Below are positions 24,801-35,800 of a stretch of DNA of 64,000 nucleotides, in pieces. The notes beneath the pieces are model-generated. The model saw only the letters and a list, made by a program, of their open reading frames with translations, ran no database searches and had not been told where the DNA came from. The DNA comes from Ciona savignyi (Eukaryota > Chordata > Ascidiacea > Phlebobranchia > Cionidae): assembly GCA_000149265.1 (NCBI GenBank), contig CH003098.1, positions 1,201,151 through 1,265,150 on the forward strand, read 5' to 3'. Position 1 is the stretch's first letter; every line of letters starts with the position of its first letter. A program made the position numbers and the translations under genes.

Positions 24801-26648
24801 CGTTGGCGATGAGGTTATGGCTGTAGACGTAATCTGTCACTCCACCGTTGTTGATGGTGAGGTATGTCAATGGATTTCCTGAGGAGAATTTAACAGATTA
24901 GAATGTTGTCTAGAATTACCAAAGTTTTTTGGATGCTGAATAATAATACTCTTATAATTTTTTATGACAATTTGCACCCAGCATATCTTTACGGAAACTT
25001 TTGTTGTTTGGATATAGAATTGAGTTACATCCTTGTGCATAGGAAGTCTTCATCCACTGGTATCATATTGCAAATTGTGCCCACAGTCGAGTTGGTAGAG
25101 TTATTACAGAGTGTCGGTGATTGGTTCATTTGTGTCTTTGTGGGTTGGAAGCCAAGTTGAATTTAAAAGTATAGCAATACAGCTCATGCTCAAGGCCAAA
25201 TTGCTGGTGCTATTCATTCGTATTCTTGTTAGTGGGAAGACAAGCTTAATTAGGAGTATCGCATTACACCTTATGTGTATGGTCGAATTACTTGTGCTTA
25301 TCATTTATATCTTTGCGGATGGTAAAAGATATAATTAAAAGTATCGTAGGAATTTTTTTCTCTTTTTAGCTGTTGGAACTGTTTATGTAAACAAATTTAA
25401 CCCTCACAGAAACCACTCACCAATCATGATTCCTTTCAGGTTGATTTGGTCAGCTGGAAATTGAGAATTGTGTTCCATGATTTTCTGCACAAGGGTTGGT
25501 ATATAATGGCCGGCATAGGATTCCCCGGTCATCCAGAAATCATGTGATCTCAAGTGAGGAAAGCTGGAAGTAAATAATAATTGATTGAATGTTGTATGGT
25601 CACAGTAGAGGTAGATATGATTTTCAGTATAGACAAACAGTTATATTTGCTTGGAGCATTGTAAAGAGGCTTGTGTTGGTGCATAGTAATACATCTCATG
25701 CCCACTATATAGTTTCTAGGGTTATTACAATCTGTATAAAATATGTTGTTACATGGTTGTTGGTCATCCAATTTAGATTCCACTAATATGTGAAACTTAC
25801 ATTACCTCAATGGATATGACAACTACATTTTACTATGGTTAGACACGATTAACCTATTCAGTATTTTGTAAAAATTAGTTCAATGCTTTTAAGTTAAAGT
25901 CGTGGTTGGAAAGGGATATATATATTTATCCCCATAACTGGGAAAACACAAGGGCTGTTAACAAACAGGCAATCGTCAGATTACCTAGACCCCACCATTG
26001 GGTTACCAGAGCTATTGCAGCTTCAATTCAGTGAAACCTATTAATGCACTGGGTTCACGTAATGTCTGTTAAGTGCATTGCCCAAGGACACAACTGGTTA
26101 GCGACCAGTTTCAAAACTGCAACCGCTCGGTTAAAAGTTGTCACACTAATTGACCTAACCTAATCGGACGAACTTGCAAGAACTTACGCTTGAAGGAACT
26201 TAAGAAGAAAGTTTAAGGAGTCAGTGGCTGTTGTATTATCATCCGTCCTGTAATCTTTTGGGTCGGTTGACTTTGAAAATCCCACTCCAGCTGGAGACTC
26301 TAGGAACAACAAGTTTGCGATTCGATTCCAACTGTATTCGTTCCTTCCAAGCGTGATGTTGGGACGAACGTAGAACGGTCCTAACTCCTCAAAAAGTCCA
26401 CCGAAAGATGAGCAACCTGGTCCTCCATTCAACCACAGAACAAGTGGGTCGGTGGTGGGATCCGATTGGGACTCCATGTACCAGTAAAACAAGCGCTTCT
26501 CACTTGTGTCACCCACTGTTATGTAATCGGAATATTGCTTGAACCCCACTTCACTATCCAAGCCTGGCAGACTTGTGATAAGCTTGCTCTCACATTGGGA
26601 GCATAATACAAGGAAAGCAGCAACCTGGAGTATTCTAATTACCCACAT
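21857..26648 (-). CDS. Serine carboxypeptidase SCP-A (family S10)
   Basis: Six exons on the minus strand: 26188-26648, 25421-25563, 24451-24878, 23854-24031, 23560-23636 and 21857-22000. All junctions are GT-AG and phase-consistent, giving 476 residues, a normal S10 length. Residues 1-21 form a signal peptide, so the enzyme is secreted or lysosomal. Visible motifs are NGGPGCSS (oxyanion hole, 74-81), [17 protein letters not shown] with nucleophile Ser169, GDVDSVVP with the catalytic Asp (394-401) and AGHEVP with His450. S10 enzymes remove C-terminal residues from peptides at acidic pH. The motif set, including QVGGY before GLTYATVR, is closer to plant/protist carboxypeptidase D-type enzymes than to human CTSA. 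The start was chosen from the signal peptide and agrees with SCP-B and SCP-C. Substrate is unknown. Confidence 0.92.
22840..23061. repeat. 54-bp direct repeats flanking a 114-bp templated copy
   Basis: Positions 22840-22893 and 23008-23061 are identical 54-mers, starting CATTAAACTAAAATAAAC and ending TTCTTTATTGTGCA. Between them, 22894-23007 copies 21139-21252 at about 96% identity. The segment lies in the last intron of SCP-A. A target duplication this long fits no standard transposon; repair by template switching with staggered ends is one explanation. Confidence 0.8.
23083..23375 (+). repeat. SINE 5' half joined to an inverted SINE 3' half
   Basis: From 23083 to about 23228 the main SINE family reads forward (box B GGTTCGAAACTGG, then the GGGCAAGGCACTTAACGGAC block). 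From about 23236 to 23375 the 3' part of the same family reads in reverse, starting with the 'ggatattcatgtttta' tail. The result is an inverted composite in an SCP-A intron. Confidence 0.6.
24080..24345 (+). repeat. tRNA-derived SINE, main family
   Basis: Near full-length copy in the third intron of SCP-A (between the Ser-side and Asp-side exons). It has a tggtttagtgca box A region, GGTTTGAAACTGG box B-like, the CTTGGGCAAGGCACTTAGCG block and a tail of short tatcc repeats. Confidence 0.7.
24975..25350. repeat. Intronic tandem repeat of SCP-A, unit about 100 bp
   Basis: Three to four degenerate units occupy intron 2 of SCP-A. Each contains an 'attacacctta / agctcatg' block, a 'gtcgagttggt / gtcgaattact' block and an 'attggttcattt..tcttt' block. 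A similar array fills the equivalent intron of SCP-B (30340-30745). Isolated units also occur near 44345-44400 and 58280-58330, so the unit is dispersed in the genome. Confidence 0.5.
25910..26168 (-). repeat. tRNA-derived SINE, main family
   Basis: Reverse-oriented copy in intron 1 of SCP-A, ending only about 20 bases from the exon 1 donor. The minus strand shows the box B-like region TTTTGAAACTGG, the CTTGGGCAATGCACTTAAC block and a TATCC-type tail. Confidence 0.65.
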
Positions 26649-27508
26649 ACTTTAACCTAACTCTGCAATGACAGAGGATGATTATAATGTCACTGAATGT
26701 GTAGGTTGGATGCTATATTGATAATTTATTATTGTGGGAAGAGGTCAGGGCTTAAACATGTTACCACAATTATCGTCAGAATATTAAGTAATCATAGATG
26801 TGATTTCTGTGAACTAATAACCTTATACACTGTGTTTGGATATTTATAACCAATTTTTTACGATTGTACCATTAACAATTATTAGTGCAAAACGAAAAAA
26901 TAAAAATTAAGTTGAAATACATAAAACTTTAAAAAGTCATGAAAGGGGCAGTGCATATGTTTAGTAAATTCCGTATTCCCTCATTTCAAATAACTAATAA
27001 AAACTGCAGATATTGTGAATAAAAAATGAATTTTATAATAATGAAGAATATAAAAAATGGAAAATAACTTAAATAATATTGTCGCAAAGAAAGTAGTACG
27101 GCCGTCTAAAAGAAAACAACACACGCAGCAAATAATAAATACTGAAATAAACCAAAAATGTTAATTTTAATACTGGTATACCATATTGGTTGATAAGATT
27201 AGAGCATATTAAAGTCAGACAATTGTATTAAACTATCATTTGAAGCCCTGTGGGTCAGATCAGTCAGGTTATATACAACGGTCACTAACTTGTTAATCAT
27301 CAAAATATTGTATGGTTATTGTTGAACAGATAAAAAAGTGTGGTATATTTTAACAAAGTCTTTAACAAGGAAAGCCCTTCACCATTATACTGTTTAAGGT
27401 AAGGATTTACCAATATACTGTTATAAGGGTCACTTGGTATATCTATTGAACCAAAGTAGACGAATAAGAGCTTAAATGTCCACAAAATTCATGTTTGGAT
27501 AACAAAAA
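26649..27508. other. Intergenic between SCP-A and SCP-B
   Basis: 860 bp of AT-rich DNA between the SCP-A start and the SCP-B stop (same strand). The first 14 bases upstream of the SCP-A ATG are followed by a CATTGCAG acceptor-like sequence on the minus strand, shared in position with SCP-B. No repeat with clear borders is seen. Confidence 0.6.
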
Positions 27509-30500
27509 TTAGTATTGATCCAATGACCTAGTTTTGATGAACCTTGTAAACATATCGTAAGCTCTCATTGGTTGGAAGGATGGCACCTCATGACCAGCAT
27601 TCCTTACAGTGGCGTATGTTAAACCGTCATACACCTCCGTGTAACCCCCCACCTGGAATGACGTTTGGGTTCAATAGTTGCATCAACTCTGTAATGTGGT
27701 CTGGTCTGTCTATTTACATTATTGTTAGGAGACTTTTCTAAGAGGAATTCTCACATTAAATTTAATTAAATCTCTAAATAATAATGCATGGAATTTAAGA
27801 TTGTCTCAACTACTAAGATAAAAAATGATTTTTTTAATAAAAGACTTTCGGAAGGTGCTTTTATTTGATTAAATCTAAACTGAGCAATCCACTTTTAATT
27901 CATTTATAATTAGGTTCTATAACCGCACTACAAGTTACCTATATAATTTTTTTGCATTTTTTTATATTAATTTGTTTTAACTGTCAATTTGCTGTCTTGT
28001 CTTGTCTTGTATGTCTTGTATTACTGTTGTATCCTTTTAATCTAAGTTCAGTCATAAAAAAATTAGGTTTAACCAACTGAACAGTTTTATTCTATTTATG
28101 GTTGCTTACTGCATGTGAAATCAACAACGACCACATCACATGACATTACAATGACGATGCACATTATCTCATCACCTCAATATAAGTGTTTATGAACAAA
28201 ATCATTCCCCATTCTTATTGTGTGGACACAATACCCTATTGTTGGTTAAATATTAATTGACATGAATAGTAAACAAGTATTTCTTTTTATACAATTTATC
28301 TGCATTTAAACTACAAACTATCTCCATTTAAGCTATTTACATGTCTTCTTTTACTCATTATAAACCTTATTTTATACCCTGGTAGATTACTTTACTTACT
28401 TTGGCTGTTTTTTATTTGCTTGTTGCATTGACAATCGAATAAAACTAAAGCGTAAATAATAGCAATGCATTTTTTATTACCTCATGTCAATACTCAATAT
28501 ATAGTCTTTGTGGGAACTATTTATTGCTGGTTAAATATTCATTTCAGGCAGACTCAATATTTATCTTTAACAACTCATAATAAAATCTTATTTCAAAGTA
28601 ACCGCATTTATCGCTGTTGAATGTATGATAAATGAAATGTTGTTTGTACATTTACCTGGTTTTTAGAATCAAGCCAATACTTCCACTTTGATTTAATTTT
28701 CAAATCTAGCATTTTTAAACATCGTTGGGTACCTGCGGGAGGGGGATTAACAATTAATTAAATATTTGAATCTTGCTTGGTTTTTGGTAGGTGGAAAGAA
28801 ATTTTTAATTAGTAAACAAATATAAATTCACTCTTAACGCAGTTATTTACCTTATAATGCACTAAACACACTTTTAACATATAGTTAGGTCAACTCGACT
28901 ATTGGCATGTAATTTATTTACCTTTAAATAAACCAAACACGCTTACTAAATTTAGCTAAGTTAAATTGACTGTGGGCATGTGATAATTTAATATTGTCAT
29001 AATGACTGTTGTCATTTCAACTCGATAAACAAAACTTTCCTACCAATCTACCCACCTATAGATGTCGCCAAAGAGTCTAGATCACCAGAATAAACCAGGA
29101 TTTTGATTCCCTTATTGAGGAGGTTGTTTCTGTAAAGCGGTATCATAGAAGTTGCCACGTCAACGCGGGAATATTGGGTGTTGATGAAATTGTTACAACC
29201 CTCCCAGTTGGTTGGATCAGCATGGATTGCTTTCTATGGGGATGTCAATTGGAAAACACAGACTGCTTAAGATATACAAGGAGTTATAACATGATGGGTC
29301 ACATCATGTCCATCATTGGGGTCGCACGGTTGAATAATTTATGTCCACAGTCATTGTTACAATGTGTAAATTGGCAGCCATGTCTGAATATACCTACATG
29401 GTTAAATGATTGCTTTTTAGATGCGTTTTAACGATTGTTGTTTTACCGTCTTTTTTTCATTTCCAACTTTTTATCAGAGTTCCTGCTGCATGTTTTCATC
29501 ATAAAAACCAAAAAACTAAATTAATTGGAAATAACATTGACATATGAAAAATATAGTTAATACCATTGGGGCAATTGTCTTATTCTTGGGTAACATTTTC
29601 AAATTTTGGTACAAACACAAACTAAATTAACTTAAAATTTAAACACTTTTTGTTGTCTACCTGTACAATTGGCTGATTCAAATATTTCTCTGTAAAACTC
29701 CGTTGGCAAGGATAATATGGAGACGTATGTTTGGTTCTTTTATAATGCATTAATAACCTTTGTTTTGCAAATACCCCCATTGCAGTTTGTGTATTGGCCA
29801 GTTTGAACAGAAGCGCGGTGGCTTGGTTATATTTTAGCGGCTCGCAAACGTTTGCGAAAATATCTTCGATATTTATAGGACCCATTTCCTCGGCTGAGCT
29901 TTTGGAGAACTTTTTGCAGAGTATCGGGTCAGGGGAACCACCACGATCAGTAGGGAAGGAGTAGTTGCAATACTTGACGACTCCAAGATACGCGGCATTC
30001 GAAATGAGGTTGTGACTGAAAGCGAAATCGATCTCCCCTCCATAATCAACTGTGAGGTCGGTGAGTGGGTTGCCTGGGGGAAGCAGAGTGTTTATTGTCA
30101 GGCAGAAATAACAAACGAAGATACATAACCCACCCAGTAGTGATGAGGCTACCAGAGGCTTGATGTCCATTTTTGTGACCAGTATTAAACCAAATAATAC
30201 CTAAAATAACAAAGCCCACTAGGAACCATGACGTCACCCAGACAGTGGAGAACAGAACTTCTGTATCCACATTTGTGTATTGGTCCATAGGGAGAACCTG
30301 CTTGTGCTAATGTCATCTATCCTACCATTTATACACTGTTTTGGCAACTGTATGATAAGACACATCATGCCACCAGTCAAGTTGCCGGAGCTATAAGTGT
30401 GGATGGTTGGTTCGTTTAAATCCTTGTAGGTGGAAAGCTAAGCTTTATCTATTATAACGCACCTTATATCCACAGTCATGTTGCTGGAGCTATTACAGAG

Positions 30501-31930
30501 TGTGGATGATTGGTTTATTTATGTTCTCAAGTCATGATTTTTCTAGGGGTATAATAAGACATCTTGTGATGATATTTAATTTGCTGTAGCAGTTACAATG
30601 TGTAGATGGTTGGTTTATTTATATCATCACATGCGGGAAGCCAGGCTTTATTTAAATCTATTATAAGAAAACACATGTTAACAGTTGAGTTGCTAAAGCT
30701 ATTACAGTTTGTCAATAGTTGGTTCACTTACATCCTTCGTTAAAACTTGTACTTTCATGCAGAAACCACTCACCAATCATGATTCCTTTCAGGTTGATTT
30801 GGTCAGCTGGGAATTGGAAATTGTGTTCCATTATTTTCTGCACAAGGGTTGGTATATAATGGCCGGCATAGGATTCCCCGGTCATCCAGAAATCATGTGA
30901 TTTCAAGTGAGGAAAGCTGGGAGTAAAGAATTATAATAACGGAACATGAAATATTTATGTTTTACCATGTTTATCATTTGACAATTAGGTGTTATAATAC
31001 TTGTAAAGGATTGAATTATCTGTCACAGGTTCTATTGCAGTGTATTAAGCATGATGAAAACATTATTGCTGTTTTAGTTCAATAATCCACTGTTCAATCC
31101 ATTAGTTCACTGAGAGAAATAAAAAGCAAACAAAAGCTAATAGTTATAAATTTGTGTTGTAACCGTATGTCCTACAGACTCTGTCGCGTAGTGTTTACAA
31201 GCAAAACAAAAACAGGATTTTTAAACTCATGTTATCCTAGAATGTAAGGACAATAAGAAACACTAAACATTGACATTCACCAAAATATCTTGTATCCATC
31301 GTTAGATTAGTGTTTTAATTGCAGTGTGTTATCAGAACAGATATCATTTCTGTGCTGGAGTAATGAAATTTTCATTAATTCAAGCAGCTTCTGATGAGAA
31401 CTTTGCAAAAGTGATAACCGACCATAAAATTTTAAATGCTTATTTATATAAATGTTGTTTGCTGCTTACTTTTGGAAGAATTTGATGAGAAATTGCAACG
31501 AATGAGATGCAGTTATATTATCACCAACATCATAACCCTTTTTAACCAACGGCTTTGAAAATCCGACTCCAGCTGGAGACTCTAGGAACAACAAGTTTGC
31601 GATTCGATTCCAACTGTATTCGTTTCTTCCTAACGTGATGTTAGGACGAACGTAGAATGGTCCCAACTCCTCAAAAAGTCCACCAAAAGATGAGCAACCT
31701 GGACCTCCATTCAACCATAGAACAAGTGGATCGGTGGCGGGATCCGATTGGGACTCCATGTACCAGTAAAACAAGCGCTTCTCACTTGTGTCACCCACTG
31801 TTATGTAATCGGAATATTGCTTGAACCCCACTTCACTATCCAAGCCTGGCAGACTTGTGATAAGCTTGCTCTCACATTGGGAGCATAATACAAGAAAAGC
31901 AGCGACCTGAAGGGTTCTAATCAACAACAT
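27509..31930 (-). CDS. Serine carboxypeptidase SCP-B (family S10)
   Basis: Six minus-strand exons: 31470-31930, 30774-30916, 29661-30073, 29056-29233, 28656-28732 and 27509-27652. Intron positions and phases equal those of SCP-A, giving 471 residues. It carries the same signal peptide type, NGGPGCSS, Ser169 in GESYAGHY, the Asp in GDLDSLAT (389-396) and His445 in AGHEVP. Exons 1, 2 and 6 are nearly identical to SCP-A in protein, while exons 3 and 4 are strongly diverged. Where SCP-A and SCP-C have VVP or IVP after the Asp, SCP-B has LAT, so a substrate-pocket difference is possible. The C-terminal tail after FIKT also differs. It is expected to be a secreted or lysosomal peptidase. No frame break was found. 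Confidence 0.92.
29410..29530 (+). repeat. Dispersed 3'-module repeat, copy 2
   Basis: Contains gcgttttaacgattgttgttttaccg, in two parts separable as cgttttaacgatt and gttgttttaccg, then a T-rich stretch, cctgctgcatgttt and aaaccaaaaaact. It is colinear with 20520-20645 and 43865-43995. It lies in intron 3 of SCP-B. Confidence 0.5.
30340..30745. repeat. Intronic tandem repeat of SCP-B, unit about 105 bp
   Basis: About four degenerate units in intron 2 of SCP-B. Each runs 'acacatcatg...gtcaagttgc.ggagctat...gtgtgga.gattggtt.attta...ctattataa'. The equivalent intron of SCP-A carries the same repeat, so the array either predates the duplication or was spread by conversion. Confidence 0.55.
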
Positions 31931-32867
31931 ACTTTAACCTAACTCTGCTGGGGGGTTTGATTAAAATACTAATTACTCGGGAAACTTAAATAAATACACA
32001 TCAGATAATATGTATGATCTAATGTCTATATGACACATGCAAAAATAAAACAAAAATACAATATGCTTTTTAACCAAAGCAATTTACAATATTGATAATA
32101 ATCCTAATCTATATTATTTACAAGAAAAATTGCAGTAAGACTATATACACAACATAATAATGACAGTAGCTAAAGGTTAAACAATGTAACAAACTTTGTT
32201 TCAACTTTGGTAATAATTAGATATAATTTACAGTAAGTGCTGACAATGTATGATTATTTGCAGTTTTATTGCAGTAATAATAAAATCATTGATTAATAAA
32301 GTACTGAACTGTTTGCAAAAAAACTTGGCAAAAACCTGATTGAAAGTTAAATAAATGATAAAAACAATAAAGAAAATAATGTCTTTGCATAAAATAGGCA
32401 GATTGGTATAACAATCAATAATAGTTTATCATATAATACTAAGACAATTTTGCTATAAATTGACATCATTTAACAACCAACAATGTAATACAAAAAAATA
32501 TATTAGTAAGTGTGTTTCTTTCTAAATAAAAAGTGCTGTGCAAAATGCAAATAAAGATTTGTTAAGAATTATCACAGGCGTCTCTAAATACAATATCGGA
32601 AAGCTAAAATGAATTCTCAGTTTAAATGCATTAGCAGATCCAAGATATGGGTCTCCATTCAGTGTCTCTAACATTATTACATTTTTTGACAATACAATTT
32701 TCACTTTAAAGTACTGGGAATAATATAAAAGGATATTAATGCTTAATACAATATCTTCAGTAGATTTCTTTTTGTTTTAAAATAAAGGAGTAGAATTTAG
32801 CATTTATTTATAGGTATGTCATTTTTCTTATTGCAATTGTGTTTTATCTTTCGACTTTCTTGCAAAT
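31931..32867. other. Intergenic between SCP-B and SCP-C
   Basis: 937 bp, very AT-rich. It contains the SCP-B 5' leader and acceptor-like CCAGCAG sequence next to its ATG, and the SCP-C 3' UTR on the other side. No mobile element with borders was found. Confidence 0.6.
32803..32808 (-). terminator. Candidate polyadenylation signal of SCP-C
   Basis: AATAAA on the minus strand, about 60 nt downstream of the SCP-C stop codon. Position and sequence fit a cleavage/polyadenylation signal; no transcript evidence is available here. Confidence 0.5.
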
Positions 32868-35800
32868 CTATTTCTGGATGACAGATCCAGTTTTGATGAA
32901 CCTTGTAAACATATCGTAAGCTCTCATTGGTTGGAAGGATGGCACCTCATGTCCAGCATTCCTTACAGTGGCGTATGTTAAACCGTCATACACCTCCGTG
33001 TAACCTCCCACCTGGAATCAATTAGTTGGTTAAATGGGCTTAGGGTAACCTACATGGTTTAAATTGCATATAACACAGATATTTGTATGAATTCCTTATG
33101 ATCAGTTCTAGCTTATTGGAGCTATTGCAGTGTGTCGTATAAGATGAGGACATTGCTTCAGTTTTTGTACAAAATCGTTAGTGCCTAGCCCAAGTTTAAA
33201 CCTATCTAGAGGTTGGTTTAAGACGGTTTTCAACCAGCCATCCAAGCTTAAACTTAATCCTTTCTTTGAGTTGTAGATTTTTAGCCTCAAATTAGGGTTT
33301 GCCCACTATTCACCTTTTGGTTCTATTGTAGTTAGTTGTTTAAAGTCTAGAAATTCTCTACTGTTTTATTAGCTTTGCTCCAGAACAAATCTGACTAGCA
33401 AGCAGCTAGTTTCGATCCCACAACCATTCAACTACCAGCAATACGTAATCGCATGAACCGACTAAGCTACCCAACAGGACAACCAAATTTAAATTTACCT
33501 GATTGCTGGAATCCATCCAATATTTTCCACAGGTCAGTTTTAAATTCATCTTTTCTATATTCCGGCGTGTACCTAGGAGTTTTAAGTAAATAAGTACCTT
33601 TGAGTTAATCGGAGCACCTAATATTTCTTAGATAGAAATTCTTGCAAACCATTTTCATTCAGGTGGGTGTAAAAACGCATGCTGAGTTGAAAAATGTGAA
33701 TTTATCTAAAAACCTTAAACCTGCAGTAATGATCGCATCTATTACAATGAGTTAATTAAAATACATTGGTAGCCTGTCATTGCTACAGGGGATTAACAAG
33801 GGTAGGTTTCGATCCTATCACCTTCCTATTAATGGCCTGATCTCTTAACAGTAAGCCGTACGCCCTATTTTGGCCTATGATATCTTCAGACTTATTCACA
33901 TTGCCAGGGATGCAAAAGTGGGTCATGTAGGTATAATTTTTGGAATTATAATTTGAATCTGGTTAATTATCCTTCAGTTTTTTTTTAAATGAGCATATTT
34001 TAGGATTGGGGGTGCTACAAAAGTCAATTCAAGGGGAAGAGAGGATTTTTTACTGTTCCTCACACTCCTTGAACTCCTGTGGCCCCTGAACTCCATTATC
34101 CTTGGCACACCTGGCACACCTGGTACCCCTGGCACAATGGTACCCCTGGTATCCCGGGCACACCTGGAAACCCATGACACCGGCACCCTTGTTATCCCTG
34201 GAACCCCCTTGCATCTCTTGGATTTAAGTGTATATTCTCATCTATTTATAGACTAACATCAAATTAAGTTCATTCTTACTTATAGCTGGTACAATTGAGT
34301 CAACATCGCCAGAATACAGCAATATTTTTAATCCACGATGCAACAAGCTGTCCTGGTACACTGGAAGCATTGATGTCCAGAAGTCTTTGGCTGAATAACA
34401 ATGAAGGCGGAATGTTGCGTTGCATAATCTCCAGTGGGTAGGATCAGCATGTAGCGCTTTCTACAAGATATAAATTAAAATGGTAAGAACAGCTCCATCA
34501 GAATTTAAACCATGCGATATTCCACCCATGCGAGTTTCAATACACAGGAGTTTCAAACCATACGAGTTTCAACCCACACGAGTTTCAACCCACACGAGTT
34601 TTAACACAAATAAGTTTCAACCCACACGAGTTTCAACCGACATGAGTTTTAACCCACATAAGTTTCAACCTTTTTGGGTTTCAACTTTCAACCGACATTA
34701 GTTTAAACTCCTTAAAAATTTAGTGGATCAAAAGTAAAAAAGTATTATATTTCTTTAAATTAAAAAAATCCTTTAGTCAGTGAATGCTTTTGGGTTTTAT
34801 ATTTGTATGAAAAGTTTATTTTACAAAAGCTTCATGATTAATGTTGTATCTATTTAAGGGTTGATAATATTTAAGATTTATGGTTTATTGCTAGATTAAT
34901 CACACTGTGTATTATTTAAACAAGCTTTAAATTTATTATGCCATATACAAATTTAGTCATGCCAGTTGTATTAAACGAAAAATTAAATGACCAAGTTAGT
35001 CAACTATATTAGGTTGTTTTAATACATTGTTTTACATAGATGTAAATGCAATGTAACTTAATTAAATGAAACATAGTTGTGAATATTATAAATATGTAGA
35101 ATACAAGTCGTTAGTTCCAATAAAACACATATTTACTGTTAAAGAGTAATGTTGTTATTATGGCTTTATTGAACTAATAAAGAACCAATCTATAATAGAG
35201 TAAACCGGAACATAGATGAAAGCTTTAGCAACTGTTACAGCCAAAACAAAAGTAATATAAATAAAGGAAATTGAGTAAAATATTAACATGAACACAGGCT
35301 TAAGCAACTCTTATAGCTAGAACAAACGTAATATAAACAAGGAAAATTGAAATGATTTTGCAACAGAATAGCAGGAATGACAGTCAAATTCATGTATCAT
35401 AAATATAATTACAAGTATTATATCAGGATATTAAGTTTAAAACATGATCATATAAAAATGGCAAGTACACACATATATCTCGATTCAAAAAATATTGCTG
35501 TGATGCGTTTTGTGTTCCAATACTAGATTTACATTTTATAAAAGCTATAGAAAATGTTGACATTTTTTTCTGAATACTCCATGCACCTAAGCTGACTTTC
35601 ATCTGTACAATTTTTACATAGAAACAGCATCCCCTGGAATTTATTATGCAAGCATTTATGTTTTTCAACATATGATGACCCATTATTTAAAGTAACATTT
35701 TTTGCCTATATCCCTGGTGCTAGATCGTCAGCGTGTGTCCACCCATGCTAATATATGTAATGTGTAAAAAATAAGTTTGATTAATCAATTATTTTATGGT

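Noticed and set aside
33974..34186. Gly-Val-Pro repeats resembling collagen on the minus strand
   Set aside because: Arises from a degenerate 9-bp DNA repeat in an SCP-C intron; short, without splice sites, and skipped by the phase-consistent gene model.
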